From contig CAMZKN010000020.1 of the NCBI GenBank assembly GCA_947311315.1, forward strand, positions 1 through 37,666: 37,666 nucleotides of DNA. The letters are read 5' to 3'. The translations under genes and the position numbers were made by a program. Positions 1 through 7,196 of this stretch are shown here, piece by piece. The DNA comes from an uncultured Desulfobulbaceae bacterium (lineage in GTDB: Bacteria > Desulfobacterota > Desulfobulbia > Desulfobulbales > Desulfocapsaceae). Numbering within the stretch: the first letter of the stretch is position 1; each line of letters opens with the position of its first letter. Below the pieces are notes generated by a model that made no database searches, was not told the origin of the DNA, and saw only the letters and a list, made by a program, of their open reading frames with translations.

Positions 1-131
1 GTAGATTCGCAGTGGGCTTGCTCAAAGGTAAAAACGTAAAAAATATCACTCAAAAAATGCGCAAGCTCAGCTTTGACGTACGAGCAGTTTTAGATCACTT
101 AAAAAGGACGAAAAATTCCTGTGCCAATTGA
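1..131 (+). CDS. C-terminal fragment of an unidentified protein (5' end outside window)
   Basis: An open frame enters from the left edge (codons in register with position 3) and stops at TGA 129-131, giving about 42 residues. The tail is basic and helical, with an LSFDVRAVLDHLKRTKNS-like ending. That style of ending occurs at the C-terminus of some transposases, but the fragment is too short to name a family. No start or ribosome-binding site is in view. It could be the end of an insertion-sequence gene, which would fit the otherwise gene-poor, irregular DNA that follows, or simply an ordinary gene. The transposase reading is an inference only. Confidence 0.4.
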   Translation, partial: RFAVGLLKGKNVKNITQKMRKLSFDVRAVLDHLKRTKNSCAN

Positions 132-697
132 AAGAGTTGGCGGTTAGCATTAATTTACCCTGGGAATCGCCCCCCCTCCCAAAAAAAATAATCATTCCCA
201 TCAGGCTGGAACACATATTGCCGGATGGGCCAGTCTTTTTTTTGCTGCAGGTTCTCTGGTTCTAGGTGACATTGTATAAATCCGAAGGGGGGTGGGATGT
301 TGCCGGTCAGTCTCCATCTTGCCCTTGGTGGAAGTTTTGAGGAGTTGCCTGAGTAATAAATGTCTAGATGCTGAAAAACAGCAGTGAAAAAAGGTGGTAG
401 TCTCCGTCCAGAGATGAACAATTTTGAAGCCTAGCGCTATCTGCACTCAATCGAGACGCTTGCTGAATTTAACCATAGGCATATTTCAGATATTACTAGG
501 ATTAAATTTTGAAATCAACGAAGAGTTAGAAGAAAGTCTGGTCGTATATTGTCAGTTGTTTTTAGTGGTTTGCGAGATTAAGGGATTGTACTGGGGTGGG
601 GGGGGTACTGAATTATGAATAACTATTTATGAACAGTCTCCTGATAAGAGTATTGGGGGGAGGGGGCCTCGGTTGAGGTTTTTTTAAAAAAGAGAAA
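132..697. other. Non-coding stretch with G/C homopolymer tracts
   Basis: I see no convincing gene in these ~570 bases; the short frames here lack ribosome-binding sites and protein-like composition. The stretch has C-rich and G-rich runs: C7 near 170, G6TG3 near 286, G4TG8 at 593-605 and G6AG5 near 654. It ends in a purine-rich block that carries the ribosome-binding site of the next gene. A small CCTC-GGTT-GAGG hairpin followed by seven T (667-685) lies just before that site. Its stem is only four pairs, so I do not call it a terminator. The region may be remnant mobile-element DNA plus the promoter region of the outer-membrane protein gene. Confidence 0.4.
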
Positions 698-709
698 GAG
701 GAGAAGATT

Positions 710-1945
710 GTGAACAAAAAGCTTTTGATTTTAATAGGAGTGGGAACACTGTTTGTTACTTTAACAGCCGCTCACGCCAAAACAACTTTGATGCAAATTG
801 GCCGTAGTCCATTTTATCAGCCACCTTTGACGACAAGCGAAACTCTACTGACAATGGTTCAAACCCGGGAGAAAGATGTGAAGACTGGGTTTGAAAAAGC
901 GGGGATGGTTGAATTATTTAAGCCTTTTATGGCGCAGATTGCTAACACACAGATAGATACAGTTAAGTTTCACAAGGGAGACACGTTTAAATGGATGCTC
1001 TTTAAGAAAAAAGGTTTAGGAGTAGTTCGGGTAGCAAGAGACGTCACCTGGGGTAATGAAGAGCCTTTTACAGGTTTTAGATTTAGTATTGAGAATGGGG
1101 GGAAGGTGTTTATGTTCGCTGTTCCTCTTGGCTGTGGAAATATCGCCTTTGTTGGAGTGAAATCTCCTGTGGCTCCTGTGGCTCCTGTGGCGCCAGTTTC
1201 CGCACCTAAGCCGGTTGCTGTATCTAATAAAGATCCTGAATGCAAGATGGTTGTCTCCTCAACAGAAGAATTTTGTGGTGAACAAATTACTGTAGATGCG
1301 AGTAGCTCGGTTGATCCGGATGGAGAAATAATAGGGATGACTATTGGTGTGATTGATGCGCAGGGAAATGTTGTCACTGAAACAAAGGTTAAAGACGGTG
1401 CATTGATCGGCTATATACCTATGCCTTGTGGAGCCACTACCATCAAGACAACTGTAACCGATAACAGTGGTGCCAGTACAACCTCTGCCGCATGTAATGT
1501 TGCCGTAAACGGCACAAACAGAGTTCGTTTGGTCGCTGATCTTGGCTATTACAATATGCCGGATCCTGGAAATTATCTCTTTGGTCGAATTGGTATGGAG
1601 TATAAGTTTTCTGAGAATTGGGGAATGCTTGCAATGGTTGGAGCTGCACCACAAATTGAAGGTTTTGACGGTGTTTCGGCGTTTTTGATTGACGTGCTCG
1701 GTGAATATTCCTATTCCAGATATTTTGTTAATTTAGGTGTCGGTGGGTGGTTGACCGATGGTGATCAGGATCTTGAAACTGAAAATAGCCAGCTTGATTT
1801 CATTGTTGGTGTTGGTGCGAGGGTATATGGTGAACCACAAGACTTTAACACTTCACTGTTCCTTGAAGTTCGTGCAGCATTTGATGAATTTGATCATTTT
1901 GTCGATTATGGGCGATTTGGTTTTGGCGTGCGGTTTCGATTTTAG
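710..1945 (+). CDS. Secreted outer-membrane beta-barrel protein with PKD-like domain (hypothetical)
   Basis: The 411-residue protein starts at GTG behind an AAGAGGAG-type ribosome-binding site. Residues 1-23 form a clear signal peptide (Lys-Lys, hydrophobic core, cleavage after AHA). An N-terminal domain of unknown type follows, then a Pro-Val-Ala linker (about 152-168) encoded by a short tandem repeat. Next comes a PKD/Ig-like domain (about 176-268, with a VDASSSVDPDGEI motif and paired cysteines). The last ~140 residues alternate aromatic and polar residues like an eight-strand OmpA-type barrel and end in phenylalanine, as expected for BAM-dependent outer-membrane proteins. I do not recognise a named family. 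The layout suggests a surface or periplasm-bridging protein. It stands alone, followed by an oppositely oriented tRNA. Confidence 0.75.
   Translation: MNKKLLILIGVGTLFVTLTAAHAKTTLMQIGRSPFYQPPLTTSETLLTMVQTREKDVKTGFEKAGMVELFKPFMAQIANTQIDTVKFHKGDTFKWMLFKKKGLGVVRVARDVTWGNEEPFTGFRFSIENGGKVFMFAVPLGCGNIAFVGVKSPVAPVAPVAPVSAPKPVAVSNKDPECKMVVSSTEEFCGEQITVDASSSVDPDGEIIGMTIGVIDAQGNVVTETKVKDGALIGYIPMPCGATTIKTTVTDNSGASTTSAACNVAVNGTNRVRLVADLGYYNMPDPGNYLFGRIGMEYKFSENWGMLAMVGAAPQIEGFDGVSAFLIDVLGEYSYSRYFVNLGVGGWLTDGDQDLETENSQLDFIVGVGARVYGEPQDFNTSLFLEVRAAFDEFDHFVDYGRFGFGVRFRF
1164..1190 (+). repeat. Three tandem copies of a 9-bp repeat in the linker
   Basis: CTCCTGTGG occurs three times in direct tandem and encodes a (Pro-Val-Ala)n linker between the N-terminal and PKD-like domains. 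The unit is a multiple of three, so slippage would change linker length without shifting the frame. Confidence 0.8.
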
Positions 1946-1995
1946 TGTTTAAAAAAAACAAGTAGATACTGCCACGTCAGTTATTTGCGTGGTGC

Positions 1996-2031
1996 AAAAA
2001 AAGGGGTTGCATGCTTTAAGCTCGCAACCCC
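1996..2031 (-). terminator. Rho-independent terminator of the tRNA-Arg gene
   Basis: On the minus strand an 8-bp perfect stem (GGGGTTGC/GCAACCCC, 2003-2031) is followed by seven T. It lies 11 bp beyond the tRNA 3' end, so it most likely ends tRNA transcription. The plus-strand side lacks a T-run and would not terminate the outer-membrane protein gene efficiently. Confidence 0.8.
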
Positions 2032-2042
2032 TTCAACGTTTC

Positions 2043-2119
2043 TGGTACACCCGGAGGGATTCGAACCCCCGACACCCAGGTTCGAAGCCTGGTGCTCTAT
2101 CCAGCTGAGCTACGAGTGC
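2043..2119 (-). tRNA. tRNA-Arg (anticodon TCG)
   Basis: The minus strand folds into a 77-nt cloverleaf. The acceptor arm GCACTCG pairs with CGGGTGT (with G-U pairs), the D-arm contains AGCTCAGCTGGATAGAGC, the anticodon loop is CTTCGAA with anticodon TCG, and the T-arm carries GGTTCGAATCC. The 3' CCA is encoded. It reads CGA arginine codons, and by wobble possibly other CGN codons. It lies downstream of and codirectional with the dGTPase gene and has its own terminator. Confidence 0.95.
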
Positions 2120-2176
2120 ATATTGTGGAAGCAATGGATACCATGTTCATAAAATGAGGTCAATGTTTTTACGCAG

Positions 2177-2193
2177 CCACTTCTGTGCAGTGG
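2177..2193 (+). terminator. Weak hairpin with T-tract downstream of dgt
   Basis: CCACT-TCTGTGC-AGTGG is followed on the plus strand by ACATTTTTTT. It could end plus-strand read-through before it reaches the dgt gene antisense. The five-pair stem and the spacer before the T-run make this uncertain. Confidence 0.3.
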
Positions 2194-2208
2194 ACATTTT
2201 TTTCGAAA

Positions 2209-3411
2209 TTATTTCTTCACCGGAACCTGACAGCCTATGTTTTTAGCTTGTTTAAGGAAATAATCATCGGTCATTCCTGCTATAAAATCGCGTACTTTTT
2301 CTTCCGGTAAATAATGCTGCTGATGGGGGAGTGTCATATCTGCCATCAAATCAACTTCTTGAGGTAGTACTTCGGGTGATGTCTTTAAACAATTCAGATA
2401 AAAGTCGAACAATTTTCTGTAGCAATTGCGGATAAGTGGTGTTTTACTTTTTGTTTCCGGAGCGAGGTATATATATTTGTAGTTAAATGCTTTTAACTGT
2501 TGGAGTGATGCTGAAATATGTTCGCTGAAGCCTATCAAGGAATTACCTGGGGAGGTCGTATCACTGTTGTTAATGAGGTCTGTGACAAGAGTATAGACAA
2601 TGGTACCGTTAGAGTCACCGAGTGTTTCCCTGCATGAAAGAGGGATGTCGGCCCGCTGAATAAGGTTCAGGATTATTGCATCTTCAATGTCCTTGCCTAT
2701 GTATGCGACGGTATCGGCTAACCTGACGACGCATCCTTCGAGTGTAGCCGGAAGGAGATCGGTTTTTTGTTTACGCTCCTTTTCTGACTGCTTATGATCG
2801 AACTCCTGAAAGGTTGTAAGTGGTTCAGGGCTGAGGCTGCGGGAGTGGATTTCACCATCGTGGCAGAGAATGCCATCGAGAACCTGCAGGGTGAGATTCC
2901 AGCCTTTTCCTTTGCGCTCAAGGTTGTCGAGGAAGCGAACTGACATGATATTGTGCTGGAACGGAGGAAGGCCGTGTTCGACACAGAGCTCCGAGAGGAA
3001 TTTTTCTCCGTCATGACCAAATGGAGGGTGGCCGATATCGTGGCCAAGTGCAATTGCCTCAATGAGATCTTCATTGAGATGCAAAAACCGGCCAATTGTT
3101 CTGGCAATCCTGGATACCAGCTGTACGTGGAGTACTCTGTGGGTGATATGATCGTTGGAGATCAGTGAAAAAACCTGCGTCTTGTCAATATATCTGGTAT
3201 AGGCCCGGGAGTGGAGAATGCGGTCAGCATCAAGGGCAAATTGCTGTCGATATCCTGTTTTTTGCTCCGGTTTTCTTCGCACTCCCATGTGGCTTGGAGT
3301 CGCAGAGGGGGCCAGGCGATGCACTTCTTCTCTATTGAGTTCTTCCAGTTTCTGAAGAAGCAGGTGAGATGGAGTGTTAGCTGGTAATTCAGGTTGTTTC
3401 AAAATCATCAC
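2209..3411 (-). CDS. dgt: dGTPase-like deoxynucleotide triphosphohydrolase (HD domain)
   Basis: The family hydrolyses dNTPs to deoxynucleosides and triphosphate in the cytoplasm and so shapes the dNTP pool. The 400-residue protein has the family N-terminal YRQQFALDADRILHSRAYTR region (about 54-73) and the split HD metal site: HRVLH at 91-95 and GHDIGHPPFGHDGE at 123-136, with His124/Asp125 as the metal pair. Length is typical of the shorter bacterial dGTPase-like (type 2) proteins. The start is uncertain. GTG at 3411 and ATG at 3408 are adjacent and both lie very close to an AGGAG sequence. Substrate specificity cannot be read from the sequence. Confidence 0.9.
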   Translation of the reverse strand: MMILKQPELPANTPSHLLLQKLEELNREEVHRLAPSATPSHMGVRRKPEQKTGYRQQFALDADRILHSRAYTRYIDKTQVFSLISNDHITHRVLHVQLVSRIARTIGRFLHLNEDLIEAIALGHDIGHPPFGHDGEKFLSELCVEHGLPPFQHNIMSVRFLDNLERKGKGWNLTLQVLDGILCHDGEIHSRSLSPEPLTTFQEFDHKQSEKERKQKTDLLPATLEGCVVRLADTVAYIGKDIEDAIILNLIQRADIPLSCRETLGDSNGTIVYTLVTDLINNSDTTSPGNSLIGFSEHISASLQQLKAFNYKYIYLAPETKSKTPLIRNCYRKLFDFYLNCLKTSPEVLPQEVDLMADMTLPHQQHYLPEEKVRDFIAGMTDDYFLKQAKNIGCQVPVKK

Positions 3412-3534
3412 TCCTAGTGCTTAAGGAAAGTGGTTCTATCTGGAATATATGTTTAAAGGGCGTGGATATGCAATGAGAAATAAGGTATATTGATCGTCTT
3501 TTATACCATGTTTTTTATTTTAAAAGGAGTTGTT

Positions 3535-3762
3535 ATGAAAATATCCATTGAATATTGCACAAAGTGAAACTATGAACCACGTGCTTCCAGTCTGGGGGAC
3601 GAATTGAAAAAAGAGAGCAATGCCGATGTGGAACTTATTCCGTCTTCGGGAGGAGTTTTTGAAGTTGTGGTTGAAGGGAAACTGATTTTTTCAAAAAAGA
3701 GTCTGAATCGATTTCCAGAAGATGGAGAAGTTGTTCATCTGATCTCAACAGACCAACCTTGA
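3535..3762 (+). CDS. SelW/Rdx-family selenoprotein (in-frame TGA = selenocysteine)
   Basis: A standard translation stops at codon 11 (TGA 3565-3567). Reading it as selenocysteine gives a 75-residue protein beginning MKISIEYCTKU, followed by a typical Rdx body (LGDELKKE, ELIPSSGGVFEVVVEGKLIF, SKKS..RFPEDGEVV) and a TGA stop at 3760. The redox motif is Cys8-Thr-Lys-Sec11, the CxxU of SelW-like thioredoxin-fold proteins, which act as cytoplasmic thiol oxidoreductases of poorly defined substrate. An AAGGAG site sits six bases before ATG. A hairpin suited to a bacterial SECIS lies 17 nt past the TGA. The gene converges on the DtxR gene 14 bp away. The downstream frame stays protein-like for 64 codons, which argues against a pseudogene. 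Confidence 0.93.
3584..3598 (+). promoter_or_regulatory. Candidate bacterial SECIS hairpin
   Basis: CTTCCA-GTC-TGGGGG can form a six-pair stem (two G-U pairs) with a GTC loop, starting 17 nt after the selenocysteine TGA. Bacterial SECIS apical stems sit about this far downstream, inside the coding region, and carry a G/U-containing loop that binds SelB. The assignment rests on position and shape. Confidence 0.6.
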
Positions 3763-3776
3763 ACAAGCCGTACTCT

Positions 3777-4283
3777 TTAATCAGTTGTCTGAGATGTGTC
3801 AAAACAGTGGGAGACACATGTATTGCAATTGTCCACTTGTTTCCCCCGTTTGCAGTAATCGGCAAATCCTTTGATCATTTCAGTGCCGCCACGGGGGCAT
3901 ATTTTCATAAATTCCGTGAAGCTGATCATGCGGGAGATTATATCGGGAGGTGCTGCATGTTCGATTTTGCAGGCACCCTCTTCTGCAATCTTATCGTCAA
4001 TGGCGAGGACTTCTATAAAAAAATGTTTGAGTGCATTGTGACGAAATATCACATCTTCGGCGACCACTTTGCCATTTTTTGTCAAAGTAATTGCCTCGTA
4101 AGGTGCATAGTTAATTAGACCTTTTTTAGACAGAGCGCGGAGGGCTTCAGTGACTGATGCCCGGCTGACACTGAGGCGTGCCGCAATTTCTTTACTCCTT
4201 GCGACCAGTTTTTCTTCAACAATGTGATATATAGCCTCGATATAATCTTCAAGGCTTGCGCTCAGGGATGTTTTTTCTTTCAT
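3777..4283 (-). CDS. DtxR-family iron-dependent transcriptional repressor with cysteine-rich tail
   Basis: The 168-residue protein has the winged-helix DNA-binding domain of DtxR/MntR regulators (LEDYIEAIY start, SRASVTEALRALSKKGLI recognition region at about 40-57). The metal-binding dimerisation domain follows. Ligand positions can be matched: Asp13, Glu16, His82 (RHNALKHFF), Cys105, Glu108 and His109 (ACKIEH). Cys105 matches the Cys102 ligand of DtxR rather than the glutamate of MntR, so iron sensing is the better guess. There is no SH3-like third domain. Instead residues 129-160 hold five cysteines (CP, C, CxxC, C), which could bind a metal or cluster. Targets are unknown. It is divergent from recN and convergent with the selenoprotein gene. 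Confidence 0.85.
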   Translation of the reverse strand: MKEKTSLSASLEDYIEAIYHIVEEKLVARSKEIAARLSVSRASVTEALRALSKKGLINYAPYEAITLTKNGKVVAEDVIFRHNALKHFFIEVLAIDDKIAEEGACKIEHAAPPDIISRMISFTEFMKICPRGGTEMIKGFADYCKRGKQVDNCNTCVSHCFDTSQTTD

Positions 4284-4420
4284 ATTGAACTATGACAAAA
4301 TTATGAGTATTGAACGTCTGGCATCAAGACAGTTGCAGCCAGGTAAACTCCATGTTTCACCTATCCTGACCAGAATTAAACCTACCGTCCTTTTGTCGGA
4401 GAGTCAAGTAAGGACTTATT

Positions 4421-4432
4421 CTTGTGAACAAG
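4421..4432 (+). promoter_or_regulatory. Perfect 12-bp palindrome upstream of recN
   Basis: CTTGTGAACAAG (CTTGT-GA-ACAAG) ends 13 bp before the recN ATG. recN is SOS-controlled in many bacteria, so this could be a LexA-type operator, but I cannot match it to a consensus for this group. The same region lacks a clear Shine-Dalgarno sequence for recN. Confidence 0.3.
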
Positions 4433-4445
4433 TTGGCAAAAACAA

Positions 4446-6134
4446 ATGTTAAGTGAACTGCGAATAAAAAACCTGGCCCTTATTGAAAACCTTCATCTTC
4501 AATTTGATCAGGGAAATAACTGCGGGCTCGTCGTTATGACCGGTGAAACCGGAGCAGGTAAATCCATTATGTTGAGAGCGATACATCTGCTTTCGGGAGG
4601 TCGGGGCTCTTCAACCTGGATACGTAACGGGGCTGATGCGTGTCAGGTGGAAGCTTTATTTGAATTGAATTCAGAACACGACAATTTGTTGAATAAATTG
4701 GAAGATTGCGGCTTTGGCCGGGATGCTTCAGTTGTCATTAAACGAATAATAAGTGATTCCGGGAGAAGTAGACAGTATGTAAATGGTTCCCTGGCAACTG
4801 CCAAAACGGTGGCGGAATTAACCTCTGATATGCTGAATATTGCGAGTCAGCATGATCATCAACAACTCCTACAGGCGAGTTTGCATCTCGATTTTATCGA
4901 TACTCTGGGTGATCTTTGGTCGCAGCGACATGTCTTGTCTGATATTTTCAGAAGCTGGCAGCAGAAAAAGGCAGAGCTTGCAGAGTTGAGGAAACAGGAA
5001 CAGGAAAAGGAGCAACGGCGGGATTTTATTAAGTTTCAGGTTGATGAAATCAGGGATGCTGCACCTGAACCCGGGGAAGACACGCTCCTGTCCACAGAAA
5101 AAAAGCGGTTGAAGAATGGTGAGGTTCTTATCAAGCTCAGTCAGGAGAGTTATCGCTTATTGAATTATGACCTTGCCGCAGGCCTGACTCAGTTGCGGCA
5201 AAATCTTGGGCAACTCAGCTCTCTTGACTCGGATATTACACAACTTGCTGAAGATATAAGCGGGTTCACATTTCTTGCCGAAGATTATGCAAGGGAACTC
5301 AGGGTCTATAAAGATTCCCTGGGAACTGATCCTTTCAGGCTTGATCAAGTGAATGAACGTCTTGACCTTTTGCAACAGCTTAAGCGTAAGTATGGGGATT
5401 CACTTGAGCAGATTCTAGAGTTTGCAGCAAATGGAGAGGTTGAGCTTCGTCATCTGGATAATATGGATAAGGAGATTGCAGCTTTGCAGTATGAGGTTGA
5501 GGCCATCGAAAAAAAGATGTCTGCTCTTGCTGAAAAACTCTCACAAAAAAGGATAAAAACCGGGCAGAAAATGGAAAAAGCAATGGCATCTGAGCTTTCC
5601 TCCCTTGCTTTTGCAGAGGCCAGGTTTGTTGTGAAATGGCAGGTTGTGGAGCATATTCCGGAAAACATGAAAATAAGTGGTTGGGATAAAGGTGAGTTTT
5701 TCTTTTCGGCAAATCCTGGTGAAGAGGCTCGGCCCCTTGTAAAGGTTGCCTCCGGTGGGGAGCTATCACGCCTTATGCTGGCGATGAAATGTTTACTGGC
5801 CAGAAAAGATATGGTGGAGACCGTTATTTTTGACGAAGTTGATGCGGGGATTGGTGGTGAAGCTGCGGAAGCGGTTGCCAGAAAAATTCAGGAATTGGCT
5901 ATGCACCATCAGGTGTTTTGCATAACCCATCTTCCTCAGATTGCCGCCCGCGGCACCCTTCATTTTCAAGTATCCAAGACGGTTAACGGGGGACGGACAC
6001 AAACAGCAGTTGTACCACTGTCGTCGCAACTGAGAGTAGAGGAAATGGTGCGGATGTTGGCGGGTGATTCAGCAACTGAGCAGACCCGGGCATGGGCCGA
6101 AGAACTTCTGGCTAAAGGCGGTGCCAGCGCATGA
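4446..6134 (+). CDS. recN: DNA repair protein RecN
   Basis: An SMC-like ATPase that acts in recombinational repair of double-strand breaks. The 562-residue length is normal. Walker A GETGAGKS is at 33-40, with two long coiled-coil segments between about 150 and 360. The ABC signature (VASGGELSRLMLAMK), Walker B (VIFDEVDAGIGG) and the D/H-loop region (ITHLPQIAARG) all lie in the C-terminal third. The start is the first ATG and matches the family N-terminus (LSELRIKNLALIENL). Its stop overlaps the start of the next gene by four bases (ATGA), implying translational coupling with a tRNA-modification-like protein. A palindrome just upstream is a possible damage-response operator. Confidence 0.97.
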   Translation: MLSELRIKNLALIENLHLQFDQGNNCGLVVMTGETGAGKSIMLRAIHLLSGGRGSSTWIRNGADACQVEALFELNSEHDNLLNKLEDCGFGRDASVVIKRIISDSGRSRQYVNGSLATAKTVAELTSDMLNIASQHDHQQLLQASLHLDFIDTLGDLWSQRHVLSDIFRSWQQKKAELAELRKQEQEKEQRRDFIKFQVDEIRDAAPEPGEDTLLSTEKKRLKNGEVLIKLSQESYRLLNYDLAAGLTQLRQNLGQLSSLDSDITQLAEDISGFTFLAEDYARELRVYKDSLGTDPFRLDQVNERLDLLQQLKRKYGDSLEQILEFAANGEVELRHLDNMDKEIAALQYEVEAIEKKMSALAEKLSQKRIKTGQKMEKAMASELSSLAFAEARFVVKWQVVEHIPENMKISGWDKGEFFFSANPGEEARPLVKVASGGELSRLMLAMKCLLARKDMVETVIFDEVDAGIGGEAAEAVARKIQELAMHHQVFCITHLPQIAARGTLHFQVSKTVNGGRTQTAVVPLSSQLRVEEMVRMLAGDSATEQTRAWAEELLAKGGASA

Positions 6135-7180
6135 AACAGATACAAGCTTTGTCATTGTTTTCCGGTGGACTCGACTCCATTCTCGCTACTCGTCTCATAA
6201 TGGAGCAGGGGATCGAAGTTTTAGCCATTCAATTTGTCACGCCTTTTTTTAACTATACAATTCTTGAGGATATTGAAGGGCACCGTCAGAAGATGATGGA
6301 GAAATATGGCATACATGTGCAGGTTGTCGACATAAGTAAAGGGTATCTGCAGTTGCTGCATAATCCTGCACATGGGTTTGGCAAAAATTTCAACCCTTGT
6401 ATCGATTGTAAAATAATGATGTTTACCAGGGCAAAAGCGATGCTTAATGAGTATGGCGCATCATTTCTTATCTCCGGTGAAGTTCTGGGGCAGAGACCAA
6501 TGTCCCAGCGTCGTGATACCATGAACGTGGTGGAAAGAGACTCCGGTACCCGGACGATCCTTCTTCGTCCTCTTTGCGCGCAATTGATGCAGGAAACAGA
6601 GGTGGAAAAGCAGGGGCTTGTTGATCGTAGCAAGTTGCTGAAAATGACCGGCAGAAGTCGCACTCCACAGCTTGCACTTGCGGCTCAATATGGAATTACC
6701 GATTTTCCTGCTCCTGCCGGTGGTTGCATCCTCGCTGACCCGATACTCAGCAGGCGCATTAAATCAATGTATGCTGCCGATTCCAAGACACCGCATGCCG
6801 AAATTACGGTGATAGACATTCGATCCCTGTTGTTTGGCAGACAATTTATGCTCCCCGGTGGAGGCTGGTTGATTCTCGGTCGTGATGAACAGGAGAATAT
6901 TCGTTTGACAACTCTTGCTCAGGAGGAAGATGCCGTTTTGCTAATGGAGGATTGGCCGGGGCCAACCGCTGTGGTGAAAAAAATTAATAAGTACCAATCA
7001 AATGGAACGGAGCTGGAGAGGGATTTGCGTTATGCGGCCGGGCTGGTTGTGCGTTATGGCCGGAAGCAACCTGAAAGAAAAAATACTGGCGAAGTGAGCT
7101 GTACTCTGGCCGGTGAAAAACGACTCATTTGTGTGGAAGCTCTTCAGGATGAGGTGTATGCGGAGTGGAATGTTCAGTAA
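6131..7180 (+). CDS. ThiI/MnmA-like PP-loop sulfurtransferase with NFACT-R-like C-terminus
   Basis: The 349-residue protein begins with a PP-loop ATP-binding motif SGGLDS (11-16), as in tRNA 2-/4-thiouridylases that adenylate a base before sulfur transfer. Cys90 and Cys93 (NPCIDC) and Cys199 (AGGCIL) are candidate sulfur-carrying residues. There is no THUMP or rhodanese domain, so it is not canonical ThiI. Residues about 240-284 (GGGWLILGRDEQEN...DWPGPTAVVKK) resemble the NFACT-R RNA-binding module, which suggests an RNA substrate. The gene overlaps recN by four bases. Exact substrate (s4U8, s2U34 or another) is not determinable here. The PP-loop assignment is firm; the NFACT-R match is from pattern memory. 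Confidence 0.8.
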   Translation: MKQIQALSLFSGGLDSILATRLIMEQGIEVLAIQFVTPFFNYTILEDIEGHRQKMMEKYGIHVQVVDISKGYLQLLHNPAHGFGKNFNPCIDCKIMMFTRAKAMLNEYGASFLISGEVLGQRPMSQRRDTMNVVERDSGTRTILLRPLCAQLMQETEVEKQGLVDRSKLLKMTGRSRTPQLALAAQYGITDFPAPAGGCILADPILSRRIKSMYAADSKTPHAEITVIDIRSLLFGRQFMLPGGGWLILGRDEQENIRLTTLAQEEDAVLLMEDWPGPTAVVKKINKYQSNGTELERDLRYAAGLVVRYGRKQPERKNTGEVSCTLAGEKRLICVEALQDEVYAEWNVQ

Positions 7181-7196
7181 GAGACTCCCAGGCCGG

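Noticed and set aside
424-618. A 64-codon plus-strand frame upstream of the surface-protein gene
   Set aside because: No ribosome-binding site, and its C-terminus is encoded by the G-tract (poly-Gly); unlikely to be a protein.
593-668. G-quadruplex formed by either G-tract
   Set aside because: Each tract offers only about three runs of three G with usable loops; a four-run intramolecular quadruplex is not clear.
667-685. CCTC-GGTT-GAGG plus T7 as a terminator
   Set aside because: The stem is only four pairs and there is no gene upstream that needs it; it sits against the ribosome-binding region of the next gene.
3759-4118. 119-codon plus-strand frame over the DtxR gene
   Set aside because: Antisense to a clear DtxR-family protein, without a ribosome-binding site.
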